From: PALSA-1006 sp036171275
GTDB taxonomy: Bacteria; Pseudomonadota; Gammaproteobacteria; Burkholderiales; Gallionellaceae
DNA length: 64,000 bases
Reading direction: 5' to 3'
NCBI GenBank assembly: GCA_036171275.1
Contig: JAVHQT010000093.1
Location: 1-64,000 of the forward strand
The notes beneath the pieces were generated by a model. It searched no databases and was not told the origin of the DNA. It saw nothing but the letters and a program-made list of their open reading frames with translations. Below, piece after piece: positions 8,186 through 17,129 of this stretch (position 1 is its first letter; every line of letters starts with the position of its first letter). The position numbers were made by a program, and so were the translations under genes.

Positions 8186-9442
8186 TTAGAGTTCGGTTGC
8201 GTCACTATTCAAATTTTTATGCGCCAGATAATGGCTCGCGCCCTCGCCTGCCGCGCGTCCGGAAGCAAAACAGGCACTCAGCAGATAGCCACCGGTTGGT
8301 GCTTCCCAATCTACCATTTCTCCTGCCACGAAAACGCCAGGAATACTTTTCAACATTAAGTTTGCATCCAGTTCCGCAAATTTTACCCCACCGGCACTGC
8401 TAATCGCCTCCGCCAAAGGGCGCGTCGCCAGCAATTTTATCGGCAAGGCTTTAATGTTAGCAGCCAAGCGCGGCGAATCCGCCATCCCATTTTGATCCAA
8501 AATCTCGCGTAATAAATTGGCTTTTAGCCCCGATAAATTTAAGCGACTGCTTAAGTGACTGCTCAAGGAACGCGAGCCGCGCGGATGCGCGACCTGTGCC
8601 CATACTTTTTCCGCCGACCAATCCGGCAACAAATCGATATGCACCGTGGCACTGCCGCGCAGTGCAATTTCGTCACGCAAGGCCGCTGAAAAAGGGTAAA
8701 TCAGCCCACCTTCTAAGCCGTGTTCCGTCACCATACATTCGCCTAATTGTCGACGTTCGCCGTGACTCAAAGCAATCGATTTTAACGGCTGGCCAGCAAA
8801 ATGCGCCCGAAAATACCCGCTCCAAGCGCATTCAAATCCCCCATTCGACGGGCGCAACGGCGCAATCGCTACGCCGCGCTGCGCTAACAACGGCAACCAC
8901 TCCCCAGTCGAACCCAGCTGCGGCCAACTCCCCCCGCCCAACGCCAACACCAGCGCCTCGGCAGCAAAATTCTGCTCGCCCGTGGGCGTATCAAAACGCA
9001 AATCGCCGTTCGCATTCCAGCCTAACCAGCACTGCCGCAAATGAAATTGCACGCCGTGTTCGCGCAAGCGATGCAGCCAAGCACGTAACAGCGGCGCGGC
9101 TTTCATGTCAGTCGGAAAAACCCGCCCCGAGCTCCCGACAAAGGTATCAATCCCCAGCGCTGCCAGCCATTCGCGCAAATTGCTTGGGGTAAACGCTTGC
9201 AGCAGCGGCGCTAAATTTTCTTTTTCGACACCGTAACGCGCCAGAAAATCAGCAAAAGGTTCGGCGTGCGTCAGGTTCATTCCGCCCTTGCCCGCCATCA
9301 AAAATTTGCGTCCAACGCTGGGCATAGCATCAAAAACGTGTACCTGAGCGCCCGCCAAAATCAAGCGCTCCGCCGCCATCAGACCAGCGGGTCCAGCACC
9401 AATAATCGCCACACAATTTTTAATTTTTTTATGTAACACCAT
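8186..9442 (-). CDS. HI0933/YhiN-type NAD(P)/FAD-dependent flavoprotein
   Basis: This 418-residue flavoprotein of the HI0933 family has an unproven cellular role. The FAD-binding N-terminus reads VAIIGAGPAGLMAAERLI with a dinucleotide GxGxxG fold. It is followed by VGRKFLMAGKGGMNLTH, typical of the family, ALVLALGGGSWPQLGSTG in the middle, and the closing FAD motif PGVFVAGEMVDWEAPTGGY. The family is a general predictor of reductase-like chemistry; no substrate can be read from the sequence. It lies upstream of pdxJ on the same strand with a gap of about 50 bp. No strong ribosome site precedes the ATG. Confidence 0.88.
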   Translation of the reverse strand: MVLHKKIKNCVAIIGAGPAGLMAAERLILAGAQVHVFDAMPSVGRKFLMAGKGGMNLTHAEPFADFLARYGVEKENLAPLLQAFTPSNLREWLAALGIDTFVGSSGRVFPTDMKAAPLLRAWLHRLREHGVQFHLRQCWLGWNANGDLRFDTPTGEQNFAAEALVLALGGGSWPQLGSTGEWLPLLAQRGVAIAPLRPSNGGFECAWSGYFRAHFAGQPLKSIALSHGERRQLGECMVTEHGLEGGLIYPFSAALRDEIALRGSATVHIDLLPDWSAEKVWAQVAHPRGSRSLSSHLSSRLNLSGLKANLLREILDQNGMADSPRLAANIKALPIKLLATRPLAEAISSAGGVKFAELDANLMLKSIPGVFVAGEMVDWEAPTGGYLLSACFASGRAAGEGASHYLAHKNLNSDATEL

Positions 9443-9647
9443 GATTTTATTGATATTTATGAATTAAGGAGTTCGCAGAACCCGCTTGCGCAAAAAATTG
9501 AAACGCCAGAAGATGATAGCACCGACACTCGGCAACGCCGCCATCACCGCCTAAGCAGTGCGCGCCTTGTGCGGCGGCAACTGTTTATTTTTGCCTGCTG
9601 CCTGTGGTATTGTGCGTCCCATTTAGATACGCCTGCTTGCCTTTGCC

Positions 9648-10583
9648 ATGAGCCTTCTTTCGCTACTTGCTGCTTTTTTATTAGAACAGTTTCATCCTTT
9701 ATCTTCACGGCGTTTATTGTTCGGTTGGGTCAATCGTTATGCGGATTTTTTCTCCGAACATTTTAATGCCGGCGAGCATCGACACGGCAAAATCGCTTGG
9801 CTGTTAGCAGCGGGAACGCCCGTGTTCGGGGTGTCGCTGCTGTATTGGGTATTGCTGTGGCTGCATCCCTTTTTTGCTTGGCTGGCCTGCGTTGCCGTGT
9901 TGTATTTAACCTTAGGTTTTCGGCGTTTCAGCCACGATTATTCTGCAATTCAAACGGCGTTACGCGAACATAAATTAGAATCAGCGCGGGAAATTTTATC
10001 GGCTTGGTGCGGCTTTTCTTGCCAAGCGTTAAATGAATCTGAGTTGGCTAGAGTCACGATTGAACAAGCCTTACTTGCCTCAGTGCGCAATGTTTTTGGC
10101 GTGGTGGTTTGGTTTGTAATTTTTATGCTGTTCGGTTTAGGACCGGTGGGGGCAATTCTGTACCGCTTTGCCTTATTTCTAAAAGTACGCTGGAGCAAGC
10201 AAACTGCCGATGAATTCAGCGAATTTGGTCAGTTTGCCCGGCAAGTCGCCTGGATGATGGAATGGTTGCCAATGCGCTTAACCGCGATGATGTTTGCCAT
10301 TGTTGGCGACTTTGAAGAAACCATTTATTGCTGGCGCACGCAAGCAAAAGAGTGGCCCGATACGGAAGAAGGCATTGTGTTAGCCAGTGGCGCGGGGGCA
10401 CTGGGCGTTCGTTTAGGCTTGACCCTGCTGATCGACGACACACCGCTGCATCGCCCAGAACTCGGCATTGATGAAGAGACCGATGTCGATTTTATGCAAA
10501 GCGCAACGGGCTTGGTTTGGCGCGCTTTAGTCTTTTTGTTAGTGTTGCTACTGCTGATGAGTTTGGCGAGTTTGCTCGGTTAA
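9648..10583 (+). CDS. CobD/CbiB-AmpE-like inner membrane protein
   Basis: This 311-residue membrane protein has about four to five hydrophobic segments: the N-terminus, about residues 50-90, about 150-185, and the last 25 residues. It resembles the CobD/CbiB family member common in betaproteobacteria. Annotations of such proteins alternate between adenosylcobinamide-phosphate synthase and AmpE. Conserved-looking stretches are LEQFHPL near the start, LGFRRFSHDYSAIQTAL, and WMMEWLPMRLTAMMFAIVGDFEETIYCW, which matches the CbiB/AmpE style. No other cobalamin gene is near, so a cobalamin role is not supported by context. I keep the call at family level. Confidence 0.75.
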   Translation: MSLLSLLAAFLLEQFHPLSSRRLLFGWVNRYADFFSEHFNAGEHRHGKIAWLLAAGTPVFGVSLLYWVLLWLHPFFAWLACVAVLYLTLGFRRFSHDYSAIQTALREHKLESAREILSAWCGFSCQALNESELARVTIEQALLASVRNVFGVVVWFVIFMLFGLGPVGAILYRFALFLKVRWSKQTADEFSEFGQFARQVAWMMEWLPMRLTAMMFAIVGDFEETIYCWRTQAKEWPDTEEGIVLASGAGALGVRLGLTLLIDDTPLHRPELGIDEETDVDFMQSATGLVWRALVFLLVLLLLMSLASLLG

Positions 10584-10852
10584 AGCCGCGTAAGTTAGCG
10601 TTTAGCAGCGCGGCCTACGCAGTTCGGTTGCAATGTCGTTCCACGCCACTGCGCCAGCCAATTTCCTAATTAACGCTTCAAAAGATACTCAAGGCTGTCC
10701 TTAAAAATTCAATTTTCGAAGCAGGGCAAGGCTGGAGCAAAAAATCAGAGCACCGTCTTTATTTGGATTGGTCAGGATTCATTTTTGCTGTGCAACGCGG
10801 TATTGCGACGTTACTGTCATTGTTAGAAGTGCCATCGAGTTTAGGCACTACC
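10584..10852. other. Gene-free stretch with degraded coding traces
   Basis: A GC stem (10585-10590 with 10609-10614) follows the stop of the membrane-protein gene without a T-run. Positions 10703-10739 repeat the motif seen at 5748-5784. From about 10737 to 10893 on the plus strand a frame with a protein-like look (LYLDWSGFIF and TLLSLLEVPSSLG) ends at a TAG, but it has no good start. It may be the tail of a lost gene. Confidence 0.35.
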
Positions 10853-11011
10853 TTAATTGGCAGTAAGCGAGCAAATGCTGCAAAAATTCAATAGCTGGCC
10901 TAACGATTTTTCGGCTTCGCTCAACGAGTTAAAGACGCCCAAGAAGCGCGATTCGTTGTCGTATAAGCCGCGCCCAGATTGAGGGTCGATGGTGAGAAAT
11001 ATTTTAAACAT
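10853..11011 (-). CDS. Small hypothetical protein, 52 residues
   Basis: I do not recognise it. A 52-residue frame starts with ATG 6 nt after a strong GGAGG, and that ribosome site makes it worth listing. The product begins MFKIFLTIDPQSGRGLYDNE and has a helical middle (LSEAEKSLGQLLNF) and two Cys near the end. It overlaps the end of another small frame by 8 bp (11004-11011), so the two could be a coupled pair or the last parts of a decayed gene. Its 3' end runs antisense to a plus-strand fragment. Confidence 0.4.
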   Translation of the reverse strand: MFKIFLTIDPQSGRGLYDNESRFLGVFNSLSEAEKSLGQLLNFCSICSLTAN

Positions 11012-11216
11012 GATCGCCTCCGTTACAGTAAATGACCCGCATGAACAGCGCTAAAAATTCGTCATAAGTTGCGGAATTTTGACCTGCGCCACCCTGTTGG
11101 GCTTGGGATTTTTTAAAACGCACCGCTGCGTGTTGTAACAAATTTATCGGCCATTCAGGCGCAAACTTGAGTTTTAAATTTTGCCTAGCCGATACATAAT
11201 GCGTTTGCGATACCAA
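11004..11216 (-). CDS. Small hypothetical protein, about 70 residues
   Basis: This is an unassigned frame. The sequence reads like protein, with KLKFAPEWPINLLQHAAVRF and SATYDEFLALFMRVIY as ordered parts around a Gln/Gly-rich link. The only upstream starts are a TTG at 11216 or a CTG 27 bp further, and neither has a clear ribosome site, so the N-terminus is doubtful. The stop overlaps the start of the 52-residue frame that follows. It could be a remnant of a longer gene. Confidence 0.35.
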   Translation of the reverse strand: MVSQTHYVSARQNLKLKFAPEWPINLLQHAAVRFKKSQAQQGGAGQNSATYDEFLALFMRVIYCNGGDHV

Positions 11217-11361
11217 TCCATTTAAAGCGGATAAAATCAGCGGTTATTCTGGCCTAGACCAGCATCCGGTTCCTTAATTACAAAAATATTTTTGATTTTG
11301 GCGTGCACCAACATCACCCACATAAAATTTTCATACGCGTCGCACTCTCAGGGAGAAAACC

Positions 11362-12477
11362 ATGCAAATAGCACAAATACGTTGGACAGAAAAAGCGGGT
11401 TGGGGCGCAGCGCCGAGTTTTGCTGCCGATTTGCTGTTGGTTTTTGGCGAGTCGCCCTACTTCCAGACCGAGGGCTGTTTTGCCGAATTACGGCAACGCT
11501 TTCCGCACGCAAAAATTGCCGGCTGCTCTTCTTCGGGCAATATTATCGACGTCGCCATTAGCGATGACGATGTAGTTGCCACGGCGGTCAAGTTTGAGCA
11601 CGCGCACGTAAAGCTGGCTTCGGCGCATATTCAATCGGGTCAAAGCGCAACTAAAATCGGCTTGCAGTTAATGAATGCGTTGCTCGCCGACGATTTGCGC
11701 CATGTTTTTGTGTTGTCCGATGGATTACAAGTGAATGGCAGCGAGTTGGCGCAAGGCTTGAATCAAGCCAATATCTCAGTGACCGGCGGCATGGCAGGTG
11801 ATGGCACTCGGTTTCAAAAGACCTGGGTAATGGCCGATGCGCCAGCGCAATCAGGCTGTATTGCGGCGCTCGGTTTTTATGGCGCGCTCAGCATTAAAAG
11901 TGGTTGTTTTGCTGGCTGGGAAGAATTTGGCGCGTTACGCACGGTTTCAAAATCGGTCGGTAACGTGGTATATGAAGTGGATGGGCAGCCCGCTTTGTCG
12001 TTGTATAAAAAATATCTAGGCGAACTTTCGATTGATTTACCGTCCAGCGGCTTGCGTTTCCCGTTAAGTATTCAAGCGACAAACCACGATCAGTCAGTGA
12101 TTCGCACCTTGCTCGGGGTTGATGAAGCTACGCAAAGTTTGACTTTCGCTGGTGATGTGCCGCAAGGATTTTTATGTAAATTGATGCGGACTAATTTAGA
12201 TAGCCTGATTGAAAATGCCGGCAAAGCCGGTGCAGCTGCCGCGCCCGAAATAAAAGAGTCGCAGGGTTTGTGCTTGGTTGTCAGTTGTGTCGGACGTCGT
12301 TTGGTGATGGGACAAATGACGGAAGAAGAATTAGAAATCGTGCGCGAAAAACTCGGTCAAAATACCGCTATTACCGGCTTTTATTCTTATGGCGAATTGG
12401 CGCCTTTCAGCGACGTGATGTTGTGCCAATTGCATAACCAAACCATGACCTTAACCACGCTTTACGAACAAGATTGA
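11362..12477 (+). CDS. FIST sensory domain protein
   Basis: This 371-residue soluble protein has FIST_N and FIST_C regions, a family thought to sense small ligands for signal transduction. The N-terminal half has AGCSSSGNIIDVAISDDDVV and the glycine-rich SVTGGMAGDGTRF. The C-terminal half has EVDGQPALSLYKKYLG, then CVGRRLVMGQMTEEEL and ITGFYSYGELAPF, all typical of FIST proteins. A Shine-Dalgarno (AGGGAG) precedes the ATG. The stop overlaps the TTG of a hybrid histidine kinase, so this is probably the cytoplasmic input module of that kinase. Ligand unknown. Confidence 0.93.
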   Translation: MQIAQIRWTEKAGWGAAPSFAADLLLVFGESPYFQTEGCFAELRQRFPHAKIAGCSSSGNIIDVAISDDDVVATAVKFEHAHVKLASAHIQSGQSATKIGLQLMNALLADDLRHVFVLSDGLQVNGSELAQGLNQANISVTGGMAGDGTRFQKTWVMADAPAQSGCIAALGFYGALSIKSGCFAGWEEFGALRTVSKSVGNVVYEVDGQPALSLYKKYLGELSIDLPSSGLRFPLSIQATNHDQSVIRTLLGVDEATQSLTFAGDVPQGFLCKLMRTNLDSLIENAGKAGAAAAPEIKESQGLCLVVSCVGRRLVMGQMTEEELEIVREKLGQNTAITGFYSYGELAPFSDVMLCQLHNQTMTLTTLYEQD

Positions 12478-15400
12478 ATTCCATGCACCGTTTGCTTGAA
12501 CGCCAAATTCGCAGTCTTTACGGTTCCGACTTTGTCCCAGATGACAAGTTGTCGGCGTTTTTTGGCATGGTTGATCGCTTTTATCACGAGGTGGATAAAG
12601 AACAACGCTTGTTGCAAAACGCCTTGACGATGAATACCAAAGAGCTGAATGCGGTGAATGACAAGCTCAGAGGTCAAAATACCGAAATGACACGCACGCT
12701 GCTGAATACGTTAAGCGATGGCGTGTATGCTGTTGATTTAAAAGGAAATTTAACTTTTATGAACGCGGCTGCCGAGGCAATTCTGGGCTGGCAAGAGGCC
12801 GAATTAATGCAGCATAATCTGCACTCATTGTTGCAGCCAACACGCCCGAATGGCGAGGTGTATCCAGCGGCAAATGCGCCACATTTTCGGGCGATGCAAG
12901 GCGGCTTGCCCGTGCAAGGCAGTGATTTTTTAACCGCCCGCGACGGTCGTCTGATTCCGGTTGAATATCGCGCTCGCTCTATTATTTTAGAGGGCGAAAC
13001 AGTCGGTGCGCTGGTATCTTTTCAGGACATTACCGAGCGCAAACAGAATGAGCAAGACATTAAAATGGCGCAACAGCGTTTAAATTTAGCGTTGGAAGGC
13101 TCAAATCTTGCTTTATGGGACTGGGACGTGCTGGCAGACCGGATGTATTTGGGCGAGCATTGGGCAGAAATGATGGGCGAAGCACCGCATGAAACTTTTC
13201 TCAGCGCCGAAGAATTTACTGCCCTGATTCACCCTGACGATTTGCCGATGATGACGCGTGAAATCGAGCCGGTTTATAGCGGCAAAACAGAACTCTATTC
13301 GGTGGAATATCGCGCTAAACGTCATGATGGTGAATGGATTTGGGTGCACGCTCATGGCAAAGTGGTGGAGCGCGATGCCAGTGGTATGCCGATTCGCATG
13401 ACCGGCACCAGTGCCGATGTTTCTGCTCGCAAAGCCGCTGAAGAAGCCCTGCATAAATCCGAAACCAAGTTGCGTACTTTGTATGACTCCACCAGCGATG
13501 CGGTGATGCTACTGGGCGAAACAGGATTTTTTGATTGTAATACCGCCACCTTGACCTTGTTTGGCTGCGAATCGCGAGAGGTATTTTGTCGGCAGGCATT
13601 TTTAGATTTATCGCCGCTGAAACAACCCGGTGGTGTCGATCAACCCGAGGGCATTGATTCGGCGATGCTCGCCAATATGCACATCGGCATTGCCAAGCAA
13701 TCAGGTCATCATAATTTTGACTGGCAATTGCACCGTTTAGACAATGGTCAAGTGTTCGATGCGGAAATTTTGATGAATGCGTTGGCGTTGGATGACAACC
13801 GCGTTTTGCAAGTGGCCGTGCGCGACATTTCGGAACGCAAACAAGCCGAAACCTTGTTGCAGCAAGCAAAAAGTGCGGCCGATCAAGCGGCAAAAGCGAA
13901 AAGTGACTTTTTAGCCAATATGAGTCATGAAATTCGCACACCCATGAACGGCATTATTGGCATGACGGAATTGGCGCTGGACACCGATTTAAATCCGGAA
14001 CAAAAAGAATATTTGGGCTTGGTCAAATACTCGGCTGATTCATTGTTGGCGATTGTGAATGATATTTTAGATTTCTCTAAAATCGAATCCGGCAAAATGG
14101 AATTGGATAGTGTCGAATTTAGCTTGCCGGATATGCTGTCGCAAGCGACGCGCTCGATTGCTTTGCGCGCCCATCAAAAAGGCTTGGAATTATTATTACA
14201 AATCGCACCGGATATACCGGCGATGCTGCGGGGCGATCCAGGACGCTTGCGGCAAGTGCTGATCAATTTAGTCGGCAATGCCATTAAATTTACCGAGCGC
14301 GGCGAAATTGTGGTCAAAGCCCAATTAGCCGAAACACAATATTCGACCGATAAAATCGTGTTGCAGCTCAGCGTTAAAGACACGGGTATCGGCATTCCAA
14401 AAGAAAAATTCCAAGCTATCTTTGAATCGTTCTCGCAAGCGGATACCTCGACCACGCGCAAATACGGCGGCACAGGTCTCGGCCTCACCATTTCCACACG
14501 CTTGGTGGAGATGATGCAAGGGCGGATTTGGCTAGAAAGTGAAATCGGTCAAGGAACAACTTTCTTTATCGAAGTGGAGATGGCGCTCGGCGCTGAGCAA
14601 GTTGCACCGCAGTTTGAACTCGGCCGCTTGAAAGATTTACCGGTTTTAGTGGTGGATGACAACCAAACGAATCGCTTACTGGCGATGGAACTGTTGCAAC
14701 GCTGGGGAATGCGGCCGCAATCGGTGGCTAGTGGACATGAAGCAACGTTTGAATTAGAGCGTGCCAAAGCCGCAAACGACCCTTACCAATTGCTGTTGCT
14801 GGATGTGCAAATGCCGGATATGGATGGGTTTTCGGTGGTTGAATATCTACGCGAACGCCCCGAACTGGTGGCTGCGCCAATTATGATGTTAACCTCAGAA
14901 GGGCAGCGTGGCGATGCAACTCGCTGTCGAGAACTGGGCATTGCTGCGTATTTATTAAAACCGTATTCGCAAGTCGATTTATTCGATGCGATTATGAGTA
15001 CACTGGGACTAGTCAACGTAAAAAATGCGCCTTTGGTAACCCGTCACACTTTAAAAAATAACAAAGTGAATTTAAAAGTGCTGGTTGCAGAAGATAATAA
15101 AGTGAATCAAACCTTGGCGGTTCGTCTGTTAGAAAAATTTGGTCATCGCGCGGACGTTGCGGAAAATGGCTTAATCGCAGTCAACAAATGGCAATCAGGT
15201 GACTATGACCTCATCTTGATGGACGTGGATATGCCGGAGCTGAATGGCTACGCCGCCACGAAAAAAATTCGCGAAGAAGAGTCGCTATCCGGCAAGCATA
15301 TTCCCATTGTCGGACTGACTGCCCATGCCATGTCGGGTGCGCGCGAAGAGTGTTTAGCTGCTGGCATGGATGGTTATTTAGCCAAACCGATTGATACCGA

Positions 15401-15821
15401 AGCACTGTGGATTGAACTGGAAGCAACGGTTACCACACGCCCTGAATCGGTGTCGCAAACCGAACGGCTACAGCCCGATCCTTTTGCGCCGGCTTATGTG
15501 TTTAATCGCAGTCGGGCTTTAGCTTTGATGGATAACGATATAGAATTATTTACCGAAATGGTGAAAATATTTTTGGTCGATTGTCCGAGTTATGAAGTTA
15601 AACTCAGCGCCGCCATTACGCGCCAAGATCAAAAAGAAATTCGACATTTTGCCCACACGATTAAAGGCATGTTGTCGGTTTTCTCCGTCGCGCAACTCGC
15701 CGAAGTAGCTGAAAGAATTGAACTCAACGAATTTGGCGATCCGCAGCCCGATTTTTTGATTCTGCAACAGGGTTTAACGTGGCTCAGCACCGAGCTGGCT
15801 ACACAGATAAAGACCGAATAG
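12474..15821 (+). CDS. Soluble PAS hybrid histidine kinase with two receivers and Hpt
   Basis: This 1115-residue phosphorelay kinase has no membrane segment. Order, approximate: helical N-terminus 1-70; PAS domains 72-190, 200-315 and 320-445, the second with LWDWDVLADRMYLGEHW; HisKA with phosphoacceptor His about 485 in NMSHEIRTPMNG; HATPase with DTGIGIPKEKF and GGTGLGLTIS; receiver 1 (LLLDVQMPDMDGF, Asp about 775); receiver 2 (LILMDVDMPELNGY, Asp about 914); Hpt domain with HTIKGM (His about 1060). It starts with TTG overlapping the FIST stop; an ATG at 12483 is an alternative, and neither has a strong ribosome site. With the His-to-Asp-to-His chain inside, it probably passes phosphate to a separate regulator, the HD-GYP protein next door being the obvious candidate. 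Confidence 0.95.
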   Translation: MNSMHRLLERQIRSLYGSDFVPDDKLSAFFGMVDRFYHEVDKEQRLLQNALTMNTKELNAVNDKLRGQNTEMTRTLLNTLSDGVYAVDLKGNLTFMNAAAEAILGWQEAELMQHNLHSLLQPTRPNGEVYPAANAPHFRAMQGGLPVQGSDFLTARDGRLIPVEYRARSIILEGETVGALVSFQDITERKQNEQDIKMAQQRLNLALEGSNLALWDWDVLADRMYLGEHWAEMMGEAPHETFLSAEEFTALIHPDDLPMMTREIEPVYSGKTELYSVEYRAKRHDGEWIWVHAHGKVVERDASGMPIRMTGTSADVSARKAAEEALHKSETKLRTLYDSTSDAVMLLGETGFFDCNTATLTLFGCESREVFCRQAFLDLSPLKQPGGVDQPEGIDSAMLANMHIGIAKQSGHHNFDWQLHRLDNGQVFDAEILMNALALDDNRVLQVAVRDISERKQAETLLQQAKSAADQAAKAKSDFLANMSHEIRTPMNGIIGMTELALDTDLNPEQKEYLGLVKYSADSLLAIVNDILDFSKIESGKMELDSVEFSLPDMLSQATRSIALRAHQKGLELLLQIAPDIPAMLRGDPGRLRQVLINLVGNAIKFTERGEIVVKAQLAETQYSTDKIVLQLSVKDTGIGIPKEKFQAIFESFSQADTSTTRKYGGTGLGLTISTRLVEMMQGRIWLESEIGQGTTFFIEVEMALGAEQVAPQFELGRLKDLPVLVVDDNQTNRLLAMELLQRWGMRPQSVASGHEATFELERAKAANDPYQLLLLDVQMPDMDGFSVVEYLRERPELVAAPIMMLTSEGQRGDATRCRELGIAAYLLKPYSQVDLFDAIMSTLGLVNVKNAPLVTRHTLKNNKVNLKVLVAEDNKVNQTLAVRLLEKFGHRADVAENGLIAVNKWQSGDYDLILMDVDMPELNGYAATKKIREEESLSGKHIPIVGLTAHAMSGAREECLAAGMDGYLAKPIDTEALWIELEATVTTRPESVSQTERLQPDPFAPAYVFNRSRALALMDNDIELFTEMVKIFLVDCPSYEVKLSAAITRQDQKEIRHFAHTIKGMLSVFSVAQLAEVAERIELNEFGDPQPDFLILQQGLTWLSTELATQIKTE

Positions 15822-15875
15822 CATTTATGTAAGCTGTTGATTAAATTAACTTTTTTAAATCATGCGAGGCAAGCC

Positions 15876-16913
15876 ATGAAAATTGTCATTATTGATGACG
15901 CGCAATTAAACGTCACGCTGTTGCAACATTTAGTGCGAAAGTTGCCTGATTGCGAATCAGTTTCCTTTACTGATCCTGAGGCGGGTTTGGCGTGGTGTCT
16001 GGCAAATGATCTCGATTTATTGGTAGTCGATTACATGATGCCGCAACTCAGCGGTACTGAATTGGTGGAACGGTTTCGTGCCGTGCCTGCGTATGCGGAA
16101 ATTCCAGTTTTGATGGTCACGGCGAATCACGAAACGGAAGTGCGCCATCATGCCTTGCAAGTAGGGGTTTCCGACTTTTTGAACAAGCCGCTAGATAACA
16201 CTGAATTTATTGCCCGAGCCCGCAATATGTTGGCACTGCGCCATAGCCAAAAGCAATTAGCGAATCGTGCCGAATGGTTGGCGGAAGAAGTCAAAAAAGC
16301 CACACAAACTATGGTCGAACGCGAACGCGAAACCATTATTTGCTTGTCTAAAGCCGCCGAATATCGTGATCCTGAAACCGGCTTGCATATTGTGCGCATG
16401 GCACATTACTCGCAATTAATTGGCGCAAAACTAGGTTTGTCTGAAGCGGAACAAACCATTTTGCTCGAGGCAGCGCCCATGCACGACATTGGCAAAGTCG
16501 GCACACCGGATATGATTTTGCTCAAGCCAGGCAAGCTGGATGAAGTTGAATTTGCCGTGATGAAACGCCACGCTACCAATGGTTATGAAATTTTGTCACG
16601 CAGTCAATCACCGCTATTAAAAGTGGCAGCCGAAATTGCGTATGCGCATCACGAAAAATTTGACGGCTCTGGTTATCCGCGCGGTTTGGCAGGAGAAGCG
16701 ATTCCGCTATTTGGACGGATTGTGGCGGTGGCAGACGTTTTCGACGCGCTGACCTCGGAGCGCCCTTACAAACGTGCATGGACGGTTGAAGATGCGCAAA
16801 AATTCTTAATCAGCAACAGCGGAACGCATTTTGATCCGCAATGCGTTAACGCTTTCCTGGCCGTTTGGGATCAAGTGATCACCGTCAAAAATCAATTTGC
16901 CGATCAAGGCTAG
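15876..16913 (+). CDS. Response regulator with HD-GYP c-di-GMP phosphodiesterase domain
   Basis: The protein has about 345 residues. The receiver starts MKIVIIDDAQLNV and has the phosphoacceptor Asp in LLVVDYMMPQLSGTE. A short coiled linker (about 130-155) leads to the HD-GYP domain with its signatures: HDIGKVGTPDMILLKPGKL, HATNGYEIL and HHEKFDGSGYPRGL. Family knowledge says such proteins hydrolyse c-di-GMP when phosphorylated. The frame is open from a TTG at 15837, but the ATG at 15876 has GAGG 6 nt upstream and begins right at the receiver fold, so I use it. It follows the FIST-kinase pair on the same strand. Confidence 0.95.
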   Translation: MKIVIIDDAQLNVTLLQHLVRKLPDCESVSFTDPEAGLAWCLANDLDLLVVDYMMPQLSGTELVERFRAVPAYAEIPVLMVTANHETEVRHHALQVGVSDFLNKPLDNTEFIARARNMLALRHSQKQLANRAEWLAEEVKKATQTMVERERETIICLSKAAEYRDPETGLHIVRMAHYSQLIGAKLGLSEAEQTILLEAAPMHDIGKVGTPDMILLKPGKLDEVEFAVMKRHATNGYEILSRSQSPLLKVAAEIAYAHHEKFDGSGYPRGLAGEAIPLFGRIVAVADVFDALTSERPYKRAWTVEDAQKFLISNSGTHFDPQCVNAFLAVWDQVITVKNQFADQG

Positions 16914-16934
16914 TTAGACAGATGCTGATTCATT

Positions 16935-16998
16935 CAACCGTTCGCCCTGAGCATGTCGAAGTTTTCACACAAACGGAAGCAATCCGTGCTTCCTTCGG
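16935..16998. repeat. Intergenic repeat, copy 2
   Basis: CCGTTCGCCCTGAGCATGTCG is followed about 9 nt later by CACAAACGGAAGCAATCCG. These are the same two modules, in the same order, as at 4281-4340. It lies 22 bp past the HD-GYP regulator, and its first module resembles both arms of the palindrome inside ileS. Confidence 0.6.
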
Positions 16999-17129
16999 CT
17001 AAAACCCCAGTGAGCAATGCCGATAAAGCAGCCTTTGAAAACAGGGGTTCCTCGCTTTAATAACGCTAGCAAAAAATTAAATTTGAGTAATAGGCCCTGC
17101 GCAAAGAACTGAAAAGTGAGAGTAAACAC

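Noticed and set aside
8596..9192. 198-residue plus-strand frame opposite the flavoprotein
   Set aside because: Low-complexity Pro/Thr/Arg composition and full overlap with a well-supported gene on the other strand.
13315..13941. 208-residue antisense frame inside the soluble hybrid kinase
   Set aside because: It is a codon-bias shadow of the kinase: composition rich in His, Arg and Ser, no ribosome site, and the sense strand has clear PAS domains.
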